DNA from: Acidobacteriota bacterium
GTDB taxonomy: Bacteria > Acidobacteriota > Terriglobia > Terriglobales > SCQP01
Assembly (NCBI GenBank): GCA_027459505.1
Contig: DAIDIE010000009.1
Coordinates: 41,534-105,533, forward strand
Reading direction: 5' to 3'
DNA length: 64,000 nt
The notes beneath the pieces are model-generated. The model was given only the letters and a program-made list of their open reading frames with translations, was not told the DNA's origin and searched no databases. The position numbers were made by a program, and so were the translations under genes. Within the stretch, counting starts at the first letter, position 1, and every line of letters starts with the position of its first letter. Positions 34,592-43,741 of the stretch are shown here, piece by piece.

Positions 34592-34603
34592 GAGGTGCGC
34601 TGT

Positions 34604-35329
34604 TTAATGTCCGGCGGCTTCCGCTTGTTCACGCGGGGCCAGAATGCGGCCGCAGGATTCGCACAGGAAAATACGGTCAGGTTGATTGGCGTACTCCTGC
34701 AGAAACTGCGGACGGAAGCGAACCCGGCAGCTCCCGCAGGTTTCCTGATCCAGGATGGCGACCCCATGGCCACGAAGCTCCGAAATGCGGTCGTAACGCC
34801 GCAGCAGCATAGCGTCGAGATCCTTGCGCAGATTCTTGCGCCGCCCCAGTAACTCTTCCCGCTGTTGCCGCAGACTCTGGATCTGCCCTTCCAGTTCGGC
34901 AACTTCCTTGGCAATGCCCTGCCGCGCCTGCGCCAGTTCGGCTTCCGCGTCGCGCACCTGCTTTTCCAGCGGTTCGCTCTCTTCCATCAGCGTCAGAATG
35001 CGCTCTTCACACTTGGAGATTTCGCCTTCCGCAAAGGCGATTTCATCCAACAACGCGCGGTACTCCTGGTTGTTTTTTACGCTGGAAGAGTGACTGCGGG
35101 ATTTCTCGATTTTGGCGCGCAGGTCTTCGATCTGGCGGTCGATCTTCTTGCGTTCGGCTTGGTGATTTTGCCGGGCGCTCTGCCGCTGCTCCAAAACCCG
35201 CTGCGAAGCGCTCAATTGGCTCTCGATAGCGGCACGCCGCTTCGGCAACTCCGTCAGTTCAGCCTCCAATTGCTTGAGGGTGCGATCCGTGGCCTGGACT
35301 TGCAGGAGCGTGTCAATGTCCTTGTGCAT
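34604..35329 (-). CDS. C4-type zinc ribbon protein with long coiled coil
   Basis: 241 residues: a coiled coil of ~170 residues rich in Leu, Glu, Gln and Arg, then a C-terminal zinc ribbon with the pairs CGSCRVRFRP and CESCGRIL. The family (CT398/HP0958-like) often links to secretion or RNA functions; in many bacteria it is located next to an RNase H-like gene, as here. No signal peptide. Molecular role unknown. Confidence 0.88.
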   Translation of the reverse strand: MHKDIDTLLQVQATDRTLKQLEAELTELPKRRAAIESQLSASQRVLEQRQSARQNHQAERKKIDRQIEDLRAKIEKSRSHSSSVKNNQEYRALLDEIAFAEGEISKCEERILTLMEESEPLEKQVRDAEAELAQARQGIAKEVAELEGQIQSLRQQREELLGRRKNLRKDLDAMLLRRYDRISELRGHGVAILDQETCGSCRVRFRPQFLQEYANQPDRIFLCESCGRILAPREQAEAAGH

Positions 35330-35424
35330 GTATGTTTATTTTACAACGCGCTGCCCCGTCAGGGAAACCGGCGCCAAGGGGGGGCAGTGCGCCCGGAGCG
35401 CCGCTGCGATAAGATCAATAGTTC

Positions 35425-35784
35425 ATGGATGCCATCGCCCAGGCATTGCAGTCCGCTTTCCGCAACTGGCCCGAGGCCTCGCGCGCGCAAGCGGCACTAC
35501 TGGCTTGGCCGCTGGTGGCCGGGCAGACCATCGCCAGCCGCACCCGCCCTCTGGAGTGTGAGGACGGCGTACTGACGGTGGAAGTGCTCGACCCCGCGTG
35601 GCTGCCGCAGTTGCAGGGCATTCAACGCGAATTGCTCGCGGAATTGGCGCGCTTTGTCGGCCCCGGACGAGTGAACCGGCTGGAGCTGCGAACGGCCACT
35701 CAGGCCGAGGCCCGGCCGAAACAGCCTGTTAGCGCCCGCAAACCCGGCGCCAGGAGCCGCCCCGCGCGTGGAAAGACTCTATGA
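35425..35784 (+). CDS. DUF721 / DciA-like protein
   Basis: 119 residues. The core (AWPLVAGQTIASRTRPLECEDGVLTVEVLDPAWLPQLQ ... ELLAEL) is the DUF721/DciA domain, a KH-like fold; DciA homologues load replicative helicase. The C-terminus is basic and probably disordered. It ends overlapping the gatC start by 4 bases, so translation is coupled. Confidence 0.82.
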   Translation: MDAIAQALQSAFRNWPEASRAQAALLAWPLVAGQTIASRTRPLECEDGVLTVEVLDPAWLPQLQGIQRELLAELARFVGPGRVNRLELRTATQAEARPKQPVSARKPGARSRPARGKTL

Positions 35785-36128
35785 AAATTACCGCCGAAAC
35801 TGTGCAGAACATCGCGAACCTCGCCAATTTGGAGCTCTCCGCCGAGGAGATTGGCGCTATGCAGCAGGACCTCAGCGCCATCCTCGATTACGTCGAGCAG
35901 TTGAATCAGCTCCAGATTGCCGATCTACCCGCCATGGAGCATGTGCTGGGCGCGGCGGTCGCGGCCGCCGCCGGACAGCAGCCCGGTTCCAATGAAGCCG
36001 CCATTTCGGAGGTTACGACGCGGCCCGATGAGCCGCATCCCTGGTTTTCGCAGAAAGAAGCGCTGGCGAACGCGCCGCTCAGTGGCGCCGGTCATTTCAA
36101 GGTGCCGCGCATTATCGATAAAGGTTGA
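35781..36128 (+). CDS. gatC: Asp-tRNA(Asn)/Glu-tRNA(Gln) amidotransferase subunit C
   Basis: 115 residues, starting MKITAETVQNIANLANLELS, then IGAMQQDLSAILDYVEQLNQL and the C-terminal LRP/HPWFSQKEALANAP region of GatC. It stabilises GatA. GatB is not in the window, so the gat genes are split here. gatA follows after 66 bases. Confidence 0.92.
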   Translation: MKITAETVQNIANLANLELSAEEIGAMQQDLSAILDYVEQLNQLQIADLPAMEHVLGAAVAAAAGQQPGSNEAAISEVTTRPDEPHPWFSQKEALANAPLSGAGHFKVPRIIDKG

Positions 36129-36194
36129 GTTGCCCCCGCGCGCGGCATTACACCGAACGATTCGCCACTGACCATTGGAGCGAGAACGATTTCT

Positions 36195-37655
36195 ATGACT
36201 GATCCGGCCGTACTGACCATCGACAGTGTCCGAAGCGCGATGCGCAACAAGCAGACCACCGCGGCCGCGTTGGTGGAGCGGTTTTATGCCTTCATTGATG
36301 ATGCTGATCGTCAGGTGAATGGCTATTTGACTCTCTGCAAGGAACGCGCCCTCGCGCAGGCCGGCAAAATTGACGCGCTGGTGGACCAGGGCGCGGAGTT
36401 GCCTCCCCTGGCGGGCGTGCCGGTTGCCGTGAAGGATGTGATCTCGACCGCCGGGGTGCGCACCACCTGCGGTTCCAGGATGCTGGAAAACTACGTCCCG
36501 CGCTACGACGCCACGGCGGTGCAGCGGCTGGAGAAGGCAGGCGCCATTATTCTCGGCAAGGTCAACTGCGACGAGTTCGCTATGGGCTCGTCCAACGAGA
36601 ATTCCGCTTATGGGCCGGTGCGCAACCCACGCGCCCTCGATCGCGTTCCCGGCGGTTCCAGCGGCGGCTCCGCGGCAGTTGTGGCGGCGGGTACCGCGGT
36701 GGTTGCGCTGGGTTCAGATACCGGCGGCAGCATCCGGCAACCCGCTTCCTTTTGCGGCGTCGTTGGTCTGCTGCCGACCTATGGGCGTGTCTCTCGTTTT
36801 GGGCTGGTGGCCTTTGCCTCCTCGCTGGACCACATTGGGCCCTTCTCACGCACGGTCAAGGATTCCGCACAGTTGCTGCAGGCGATTGCCGGACGCGACC
36901 CGCTGGATTCCACCAGCGCCGATGTCCCGGTGCCGGATTACGTTGCCGCCTTGGATCAGCCGATTCGCGGTCTTCGCATTGGCGTTCCCAGTGATGCCTT
37001 TGCCTCCGGCCTGGACCCCCGGGTGGAAGCGCGCGTCCGCGAGGCGATTGAAGTGTTCCGGCGCGCGGGCTGCGAAATCGTTGACATTTCGCTGCCCAAC
37101 AACCAGTACGCCATTGCCACCTATTACATCATCGCCACCGCCGAGGCCAGCGCCAATCTGGCGCGCTACGACGGTGTGCGCTATGGGTTCCGCAACAAAG
37201 ACGCCGCCACCCTGGCGGAAATGTACCGCCGCACGCGCGATCAGGGCTTCGGGGCTGAGGTGAAGCGCCGCATTCTGCTGGGTACCTACGTGCTCAGCGC
37301 CGGTTACTACGACGCCTACTACAAGCAAGCGCAGCGGGCGCGCGCGCTGCTGGCCGCCGACTACCGCAAGGCCTTCCAGCAGGTGGATGTGATTCTTACT
37401 CCAACCGCCCCAACCCCGGCGTTCAAACTGGGCGAGAAGACCGGTAATCCCCTGGAGATGTATTTGGCGGATATCTATACGGTCACCGCCGATCTAGTAG
37501 GCATTCCCGGCATCTCCGTTCCCTGTGGCGACGCCGATGGTCTGCCGGTCGGAGTGCAGCTACTGGGTAATTATTTTGCCGAGGCGCGCCTGCTGCAGTT
37601 GGCGCATCATTTCGAGCAGTTACGGGCGCAGGCGCCGGCCAGCGCTCAGGCATAA
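36195..37655 (+). CDS. gatA: Asp-tRNA(Asn)/Glu-tRNA(Gln) amidotransferase subunit A
   Basis: 486 residues. The amidase signature is complete: Lys in PVAVKDVI, PGGSSGGSAA, and the Ser nucleophile region DTGGSIRQPASFCG, plus the NCDEFAMGSSNE segment. It releases ammonia from glutamine to convert mischarged Glu-tRNA(Gln) or Asp-tRNA(Asn). Length and ends match the family. Confidence 0.96.
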   Translation: MTDPAVLTIDSVRSAMRNKQTTAAALVERFYAFIDDADRQVNGYLTLCKERALAQAGKIDALVDQGAELPPLAGVPVAVKDVISTAGVRTTCGSRMLENYVPRYDATAVQRLEKAGAIILGKVNCDEFAMGSSNENSAYGPVRNPRALDRVPGGSSGGSAAVVAAGTAVVALGSDTGGSIRQPASFCGVVGLLPTYGRVSRFGLVAFASSLDHIGPFSRTVKDSAQLLQAIAGRDPLDSTSADVPVPDYVAALDQPIRGLRIGVPSDAFASGLDPRVEARVREAIEVFRRAGCEIVDISLPNNQYAIATYYIIATAEASANLARYDGVRYGFRNKDAATLAEMYRRTRDQGFGAEVKRRILLGTYVLSAGYYDAYYKQAQRARALLAADYRKAFQQVDVILTPTAPTPAFKLGEKTGNPLEMYLADIYTVTADLVGIPGISVPCGDADGLPVGVQLLGNYFAEARLLQLAHHFEQLRAQAPASAQA

Positions 37656-37673
37656 CGCGCGAGGAGCATTCCT

Positions 37674-38051
37674 ATGTACGAGGACTTCACCATCACCGAC
37701 CCGCTCTCCCAAAAGCCTTACCGCTGTGAGTACCAGTCGCTGATCGTGGGCATCGCCACCCGCCACAGCGATACCGTCGACATCAAGTTTCTGGTCAATG
37801 GACAAGGCGTCTGGGTGGGCTTGCCGCATCCCGCCTGGGTGGAATTCAAACGCCGCACCGGCCAGGCTTTAAGTGACCGGATGGCGGTGGATCTGGCCGG
37901 ACTCTACTTGAAGAAACAGATCGAGACCGGCGCCGGCGCGGAGCGCAACCACCTCAATGACGTGTCCGTCAACGATGTGCTGGCGCTGGCTGAAGAGCTG
38001 CATTGGCTGCCGCGCGAGACGTCCGCGGCCGTCCTGCCCGCCGCCCGCTAG
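37674..38051 (+). CDS. Conserved hypothetical protein between gatA and accC
   Basis: 125 residues; the ATG has GAGGAG 7 bases upstream. The sequence MYEDFTITDP... contains beta-rich segments (SLIVGIATRHSDTVDIKFLV, VWVGLPHPAWVEF) and two helices near the end. No signal peptide or metal motif. The position, 18 bases after gatA and upstream of the biotin carboxylase, suggests an operon member, but I do not recognise a family. Confidence 0.7.
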   Translation: MYEDFTITDPLSQKPYRCEYQSLIVGIATRHSDTVDIKFLVNGQGVWVGLPHPAWVEFKRRTGQALSDRMAVDLAGLYLKKQIETGAGAERNHLNDVSVNDVLALAEELHWLPRETSAAVLPAAR

Positions 38052-39586
38052 AACTTCGGAGGGATCCCATCCCGGCTTCCGCAAAGATTCGCAAGATTCT
38101 CGTGGCCAACCGCGGCGAAATCGCGGTGCGCGTGATCCGCGCTTGCCGTGATCTCGGCATTGCCAGCGTCGCCGTCTATTCCGAGGTGGACCGTGCCGCG
38201 CTGCATGTGCAGATGGCGGACGAGGCCTATCCGCTGGGTGCGGCGGCGGCGCGCGAGAGCTATCTCAACATTTCTCGCGTAATAGAGGCGGCCCGGCGCA
38301 GCGGAGCGCAAGCCGTCCATCCCGGTTACGGCTTTCTCTCCGAAAACCCTGAGTTTGCCCAGGCCTGCGCTGACGCGGAGCTGATTTTTATTGGACCTTC
38401 CGCTGTCTCCATGCGGCAATTGGGCAGCAAGACCGCGGCTCGCGAGCTGGCGCGGCGTCACGACGTTCCCATGCTGGCCGGCGCGGCCGCCCTGCCCACC
38501 TTGCAAGAGGCACTGCGGGAAGCCGAGCGCGCCGGCTTCCCCGTCATGCTCAAAGCTTCCGCCGGTGGCGGGGGTAAAGGCATGCGCCGCGTGGAGCGGG
38601 CGCAGGACCTCGCCGGCGCCTATCAGTTGGCCCGCACGGAAGCACAGAGCGCCTTTGGCGACGACACCGTGTACCTCGAGCGAGCCCTGGATCGCCCGCG
38701 CCACGTCGAAATCCAGATCCTGGCGGATCGCCGGGGCAACACCATCTACCTTGGCGAGCGTGAATGCTCGGTGCAGCGCCGCCATCAGAAGATCATCGAG
38801 GAGAGTCCCTCGGCACGGCTCTCCCCCCAACTGCGCGCCCGTATGGGCGATGCGGCGGTTCGTGTGGCCCGCGCCGCCGGCTACGAAAACGCCGGCACGG
38901 TGGAGTTCCTGCTGGATGAGAGCGGCGGCTTTTACTTCCTGGAGGTGAATACCCGCCTGCAGGTGGAGCACCCTGTAACCGAAATGGTTGCGGGGATTGA
39001 TATGGTCGCGGCACAAATCCAGATTGCCGAGGGCGCGCCGTTGCCCTGGCGCCAGGAAGACATCCAACCGCGCGGCCATGCCATTGAATGCCGCATCTAC
39101 GCTGAGGATCCCGCGAATAATTTCTTTCCCAGCCCCGGCCGCATCGCCGTCTGGGAGACGCCTTCCGGCCCCGGCGTTCGGGTCGACAGCGGCGTGTATG
39201 AAGGCTGGCAGGTGCCGTTGGAGTACGATCCTCTACTGGCCAAATTGATTGCCTGGGGCGCCGACCGGCCTGAGGCGCTACGGCGCCTACGGCGCGCCCT
39301 GGGTGAATTTCACATCAGCGGCATTCGCCATAACCTTCCCTTCTTCCGCCGCGCCCTCGACGATTCCACCTTCACCGCTGGCGACGTGGATACCTCATTC
39401 GTGGAGCGTTTGCTGGCGCAACCTCGTGACCTGGAAAGTGAGGCGGCAGCCACACGCGAGCTGGAAAATGCCGCTGCACTGGCGGGGGCGCTCAGTTACG
39501 CGCGCCAGTCGCAACTAGTTCCGGAATCTCCCGCGCCGTCCTCTTCCAACTGGCAGCAGACCGCGCGCCGGGAGGGCTTGCGCTAA
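38003..39586 (+). CDS. accC: Biotin carboxylase (acetyl-/acyl-CoA carboxylase subunit)
   Basis: 527 residues from the first conventional start codon, which lies 49 bases inside the preceding gene. The conserved start of biotin carboxylase, IRKILVANRGEIAVRV, begins only ~28 residues later, and the strong GGAGGG at 38058-38063 points at an ATC codon at 38069 with 5-base spacing; a non-AUG start is therefore possible. ATP-grasp motifs are clear: VMLKASAGGGGKGMR, GERECSVQRRHQK, FLEVNTRLQVEHPVTEM. Together with the carrier gene 17 bases downstream it forms a split acyl-CoA carboxylase. Confidence 0.93.
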   Translation: MAAARDVRGRPARRPLELRRDPIPASAKIRKILVANRGEIAVRVIRACRDLGIASVAVYSEVDRAALHVQMADEAYPLGAAAARESYLNISRVIEAARRSGAQAVHPGYGFLSENPEFAQACADAELIFIGPSAVSMRQLGSKTAARELARRHDVPMLAGAAALPTLQEALREAERAGFPVMLKASAGGGGKGMRRVERAQDLAGAYQLARTEAQSAFGDDTVYLERALDRPRHVEIQILADRRGNTIYLGERECSVQRRHQKIIEESPSARLSPQLRARMGDAAVRVARAAGYENAGTVEFLLDESGGFYFLEVNTRLQVEHPVTEMVAGIDMVAAQIQIAEGAPLPWRQEDIQPRGHAIECRIYAEDPANNFFPSPGRIAVWETPSGPGVRVDSGVYEGWQVPLEYDPLLAKLIAWGADRPEALRRLRRALGEFHISGIRHNLPFFRRALDDSTFTAGDVDTSFVERLLAQPRDLESEAAATRELENAAALAGALSYARQSQLVPESPAPSSSNWQQTARREGLR

Positions 39587-39603
39587 CGCTGTTTGCGGCT
39601 CCT

Positions 39604-40122
39604 ATGCGACTCCTTGTCCAAATTGGCGACACCGAAGTGCAGCTCGATCTGCCAAGCGCCGGCGCCAACCCGGGCACTTGTGCCCTGGCCGGCGAACCGC
39701 TGGAGGTCGATCTGTGCTGGATCCGCGAATTGCCCGGACGCGCTCTACTCTCCTTGCTGATTGGCTCGCGCTCTTACCGGCTTTGGGTGGAACAACCCGG
39801 ACCGGAGGAGGCCGCGTGGCGCGTCTTCAGCGACGATAGCGAAGTGCTGGCCACCATCCTGGACCCGCGCCGTTACTCACCCGCCAGTCGCAACACACAT
39901 AAAGATGGCCTGGCACGGATTACCGCTCCCATGCCGGGCCGGGTAGTCAAGCTGCTGGTGCAGGCCGGCGATGCAATAGAGGCCCACCAGCCGCTTTTGG
40001 TCCTGGAGGCCATGAAGATGCAGAACGAGGTGCGCAGCCCCAAGTCTGGCCGCGTTCGCCAGTTAGCGGTGTCCGAAGGCGCCGCGGTCAGTGCGCAGGA
40101 GCTGTTGGCCGAGATAGAGTAA
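39604..40122 (+). CDS. Biotin carboxyl carrier protein-like subunit
   Basis: 172 residues. The C-terminal ~75 residues are a biotinyl domain (ITAPMPGRVVKLLV ... VLEAMKMQNEV, with the biotinylated Lys in the EAMKM motif). The N-terminal ~100 residues (a beta-rich region, YRLWVEQPG) resemble the BT-type domain preceding the carrier in acyl-CoA carboxylase alpha chains rather than AccB with its Pro/Ala-rich linker. It pairs with the upstream carboxylase. A carboxyltransferase subunit is not in the window. Confidence 0.85.
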   Translation: MRLLVQIGDTEVQLDLPSAGANPGTCALAGEPLEVDLCWIRELPGRALLSLLIGSRSYRLWVEQPGPEEAAWRVFSDDSEVLATILDPRRYSPASRNTHKDGLARITAPMPGRVVKLLVQAGDAIEAHQPLLVLEAMKMQNEVRSPKSGRVRQLAVSEGAAVSAQELLAEIE

Positions 40123-40132
40123 AACTCAAGAC

Positions 40133-40230
40133 GAGCCAGGGCCGAACGAGCTAGGGCCGAACTAGCCAGGGCCGAGTCGAACTGATTTCGAGTTCGAAAT
40201 CGCAGGCTGAAGTGACAGTAAAGGTCCGAC
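40133..40230 (+). repeat. Dispersed intergenic repeat, copy 2 (5' module only)
   Basis: The 5' end is triplicated (GAGCCAGGGCCGAAC-like units at 40133, 40148 and 40163) and is followed by the TCGAACT/AGTTCGA hairpin and AAGGTCCGAC. The terminal module is missing. Confidence 0.85.
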
Positions 40231-40332
40231 TCAGAGGCCGCTGCCTCACCCTTCATCCACACGCAACCCACCCACACCGTGCGGCCTCCTTTGTGCGGTT
40301 ACGGCGCATCCCACCCAACAGGAGGGAAATTT

Positions 40333-40680
40333 ATGCCACGTGGAGCCAGCCCCAAGCGGGAACGCGAATATGAAGAGTTGAAAACCAAGTTTCAACGCTC
40401 CGGCCGCTATAAGGGTCGCGCCAAAGAAGTCGCCGCGCGTATTGTGAACAAGCAGCGCGCGCAGTATGGAGAGACCAAAGGCGAGAAACGTAAGGACCGG
40501 GAGGGCAAATCCCCCGATCGCGATCTGCCGATCCCGCGTTATCAGCACCTCACGATTTCAGAGCTGAAAAATAAGATTCCCCATCTTTCCTCTGTGCAGA
40601 AGCGTCAGGTGCGCAGCTACGAGCAGAAGCACAAAAATCGCAAGGGTGTGCTGGGCATGCTGCAGAAAAAAGCGGCCTGA
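40333..40680 (+). CDS. Small basic protein, Rho_N-like C-terminus
   Basis: 115 residues from the ATG at 40333 with GGAGGG upstream. The N-terminal MPRGASPKREREYEELK and SGRYKGRAKEVAARIVNKQRAQYGETK are a Lys/Arg-rich segment common in small genomic proteins often labelled plasmid stabilisation. The C-terminal segment ISELKNKIPHLSSVQKRQVRSYEQKHKNRK resembles a Rho N-terminal SAP-like helix pair. Probably nucleic-acid binding. It is not on a plasmid as far as seen. Confidence 0.75.
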   Translation: MPRGASPKREREYEELKTKFQRSGRYKGRAKEVAARIVNKQRAQYGETKGEKRKDREGKSPDRDLPIPRYQHLTISELKNKIPHLSSVQKRQVRSYEQKHKNRKGVLGMLQKKAA

Positions 40681-40686
40681 GGGCGA

Positions 40687-41043
40687 TCAGAGAGGCCGGG
40701 AACCCGCGCGCCGCTTGCGGGTGGCCCGGTTGCGCTCCAGACGCAGCCGCCAGGCGGTGCGCAGCGCCCCCGCCAGGACGTCTTCGGGAACCTTTGCCAG
40801 GTGAACGTGGGTCGCGCCGTTGCGGCCCCAGCCGCCGGATACGGGAATGAATATCTCCGGCTCGGTGGTCACAAATTCCGCTTGCACCTCCGGCGTCAGC
40901 ATCAGGTTCCCAAATCCCTTTTCGATGGAAGCCAGGGTGGCAAAGATATGGCCTCCCACGCGGAAGTCGGCGGCGCCCATGTGGGAACCCTCTTCGGCCC
41001 CCTCCAGCGCTAAAGCAAGCCTGCGGAAATCGTTAGCGGTCAT
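40687..41043 (-). CDS. MmcQ/YjbR family protein
   Basis: 118 residues from the ATG at 41043, chosen because GGAGGGCAGG lies upstream. The core (DFRRLALALEGAEEGSH, FATLASIEKGFGNLMLTPE, a C-terminal VPEDVLAGALRTAWRL helix) matches the MmcQ/YjbR double-wing fold. It is convergent with the basic protein, 6 bases between stops, and 13 bases downstream of the PAS kinase gene. Function unknown; possibly nucleic acid binding. Confidence 0.8.
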   Translation of the reverse strand: MTANDFRRLALALEGAEEGSHMGAADFRVGGHIFATLASIEKGFGNLMLTPEVQAEFVTTEPEIFIPVSGGWGRNGATHVHLAKVPEDVLAGALRTAWRLRLERNRATRKRRAGSRPL

Positions 41044-41056
41044 CGCCTGCCCTCCA

Positions 41057-43741
41057 TCATTCCGGCTTCGCTGTCTGCACGGCAACTGCAGGCGCGTTGG
41101 CGTGCAGCGCTTCGCGCACCCAGCGTAAAATGGAGCCCGGTCCGACTGGAGGCAAAAGCAAGTTTGGCTGTTCATGCCCCGCGCCCGAATCGAGATTGCC
41201 GAGCAGTAACGAAGGCAGGCCGGCGAGTTGCGCCCGTTCGTGATCGCCGGCCTCGCTGCTAATCAGGCATTTAAAGCTCAGGCTGTCCAGTTGCAAGGAA
41301 TCGTCGAAGCGCACCGCAACGCGCACCGCGTAACCCGCCCCTTCCAGCATGCGCCGTAGCGCCCGGCGTGTTTGAGCGTGTTGCGCGGTGACGAGCAGCA
41401 GCTTCGAACTGGCATTCGGCTGGCTGCAGCTAACGAGCTGATTGTTGCTCTCTTCCTCTTCCGTCAGCGCCGCAACGGTGATCGCCTGGGCGAAATCCAG
41501 TGTGGGCTGTTCCTCCCGGGACGGGGCTGGTAGCGCCGTTCCCTGCGGCGTGCACGCCGGCAAAAACACCGAAAACGTCGTGCCCGCCCCCAAGCTGCTA
41601 TCCACCTGAATGGTTCCACCACTCTGTTTGACCACGCCGTAGACGGTGGCCAAACCCAATCCGGTCCCCTGATCGCCTTTGGTGGTGAAAAACGGCTCGA
41701 AAATGGCCGATTGGGTCTTCTCGTCCATGCCGATGCCGGTATCGGTTGCGGAAAACACCACGTATTCGCCGGCCTCCAGTTGCAGGAAATTGGACGCCAG
41801 CACGCGCAACCGGTGGGTGCGCATCCATAGCAGTCCACCCCCCGGCATGGCGTCGCGGGAGTTGACCACCAGGTTCAAAATCACCTGTTCGATCTGGCTG
41901 GGGTCGGCGCGCACCAGCGCGGGGTCGGCTTCCGTGCTCAGCAGCAGCTCGATATTCTCTCCGATGAGGCGCTGCAACATCGCGTGCATGGAGTGCGTGC
42001 GGCTGTTCAAATCGAGAATTTGCGGCACCAGCACCTGCTTGCGGCTGAAGGCCAGCAGTTGGCGCGTCAGTTCAGCGGCGCGCGTCGCTGACTGATGAAT
42101 CAGGCCCACCGCCTCCTGCACCGGGTTCGATTCCTCGCTTAACAGCAGCAACTCGCTGTAGCCCAGAATCACGGTGAGCAGGTTATTGAAGTCATGCGCT
42201 ACTCCGCCCGCCAGCCGCCCAATCGACTCCATCTTCTGCGCCTGACGCAATTCCTGCTCCAGCCGCAGCCATTCCGTCATGTCGCGCACCACAACGCTGC
42301 AGGCCTGGCGGCCTCCGTATTCGATCAACGAAGCGCTGACCTCGACCAGGAGTTCTCCACCATCAGCCTTGCGATACAGGCGTTGCCCCAGCCGGAACTT
42401 CCGCTGCTCGACAACCTGCCGCACATTGCCTTCTACTTGTTCCTCCGGCGCGTTGACCAGATCGAAGATCGAGACCTGGAGAATCTGTTCGCGGCTGTAC
42501 CCCATCATCTTCAAAAAGGCGGGGTTGGCGTCGATGATGCGCCAATGATGCGCGTCGAAAACAAAGATACCTTCGCTGGACTGTTCGACCACGGCGCGGT
42601 AGCGCTCCTCGCTTTCCCGCAAAGTATCTTCCGCCAGCTTTTCCGCGGTAACCTCCCGGAACGTGACAACCACCGCGCGCAAGGAAGGCTCATGCAGCAA
42701 ATTGGTTCCGGTGGCCTCGTACCAGCGCCAGCTTTGGTCTCCGTGCAGGTAGCGATAAGAGCCGCGCACCACTTCCTGCGGCGTCTCTAAGAGTCTGGCA
42801 AAGAGCTGTTCACAGCGATGCAGGTCTTCCGGGTGAACAAACTCCCGCCAGTCGCTCTTCATGAGTTCTTCGGCGCTGCGCCCCAAAATCCGCTCTCCGG
42901 AGGGAGACACATAGAGCAGCCGGCCATCCGCGCCAAGCAACTGCGTGGCCTCATTGGAGTAGCGCAGGATCGCCTTCAACCTGCTTTGCAGGTCGGAACT
43001 GAGCTGTTCGGCTTGCAGTTGCGCGCTCAGGTCCTGGGCGTGCAACAGGTAGGCAGCGGGTTGCTCTTCCGTGGCGGGCAGCAGCACGCAGTGCATGCGC
43101 GTGGGAACAATGTCTCCTGCGCGCGTAAGCATCCGCTTATCGATGTGAAAGGACTCGAGTTCGCCCGCCTCCACCCGGATCAGGTAGGGCAAATGCAGAT
43201 TACGATCTTCCCGGAGCGTCAACGACAGCAGGTTTTTCCCCACAATGTCGTCCACCTCGGCCCCGATCAGTTGGGCAAAGGCGCGGTTGCACTCATGAAT
43301 CGTGGTGAGATTCCCGCTCACCATGGCCATCGGCCAAGTGGCGTGCGCGAAGGCGGCGCTGTAGCGCCGCGCGCGCGCCGTCATGACCTGTTCGGCCCGC
43401 AAGCTCTGCGTCTGGTCCAGCAGCAGAACGCAACGCGCCGCCCGGCCGCGATACTCCACCGGGTGGCTGATCACCTGCAGGCGCAGAAGTCCGCCGTCTT
43501 TGCGGCGGTGCTCGGTATAGGAAACTCGATCCTCGGAAGGCGCGCTGCGCAGGTAGGCAAGCAGCGAGTGGGGCTCGGCGGCAATCTGCGGCACGGCGAG
43601 TTGTTGCATCTCGTCCGCCGTGTACTGATACATTCGCAGCGCGGCGTCATTGGCCGCGAGAAACCGCAACGTCTCCTGGTCATAAATGACCATTGGTTGC
43701 GGATTACGCTCAAAAAGCCATTCGTTGTCGCTAAGCTCCAT
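41057..43741 (-). CDS. PAS-rich sensor histidine kinase with degenerate receiver
   Basis: 894 residues from the ATG at 43741; a TTG at 43759 is upstream. Four PAS-like domains are visible, beginning near residues 5, 130, 260 and 385. The HisKA motif VAHDFNNLLTVILGYSELL and an HATPase with NLVVNSRDAM, DTGIGMDEK and GTGLGLATVYG follow. The last ~130 residues fold like a receiver but lack the paired acids after strand 1 (KLLLVTAQHAQ), the phosphoacceptor Asp (CLISSEAG) and the switch Lys, so they cannot be phosphorylated normally. No membrane helix. It overlaps the upstream Hpt gene by 11 bases and is translated with it. Confidence 0.9.
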   Translation of the reverse strand: MELSDNEWLFERNPQPMVIYDQETLRFLAANDAALRMYQYTADEMQQLAVPQIAAEPHSLLAYLRSAPSEDRVSYTEHRRKDGGLLRLQVISHPVEYRGRAARCVLLLDQTQSLRAEQVMTARARRYSAAFAHATWPMAMVSGNLTTIHECNRAFAQLIGAEVDDIVGKNLLSLTLREDRNLHLPYLIRVEAGELESFHIDKRMLTRAGDIVPTRMHCVLLPATEEQPAAYLLHAQDLSAQLQAEQLSSDLQSRLKAILRYSNEATQLLGADGRLLYVSPSGERILGRSAEELMKSDWREFVHPEDLHRCEQLFARLLETPQEVVRGSYRYLHGDQSWRWYEATGTNLLHEPSLRAVVVTFREVTAEKLAEDTLRESEERYRAVVEQSSEGIFVFDAHHWRIIDANPAFLKMMGYSREQILQVSIFDLVNAPEEQVEGNVRQVVEQRKFRLGQRLYRKADGGELLVEVSASLIEYGGRQACSVVVRDMTEWLRLEQELRQAQKMESIGRLAGGVAHDFNNLLTVILGYSELLLLSEESNPVQEAVGLIHQSATRAAELTRQLLAFSRKQVLVPQILDLNSRTHSMHAMLQRLIGENIELLLSTEADPALVRADPSQIEQVILNLVVNSRDAMPGGGLLWMRTHRLRVLASNFLQLEAGEYVVFSATDTGIGMDEKTQSAIFEPFFTTKGDQGTGLGLATVYGVVKQSGGTIQVDSSLGAGTTFSVFLPACTPQGTALPAPSREEQPTLDFAQAITVAALTEEEESNNQLVSCSQPNASSKLLLVTAQHAQTRRALRRMLEGAGYAVRVAVRFDDSLQLDSLSFKCLISSEAGDHERAQLAGLPSLLLGNLDSGAGHEQPNLLLPPVGPGSILRWVREALHANAPAVAVQTAKPE

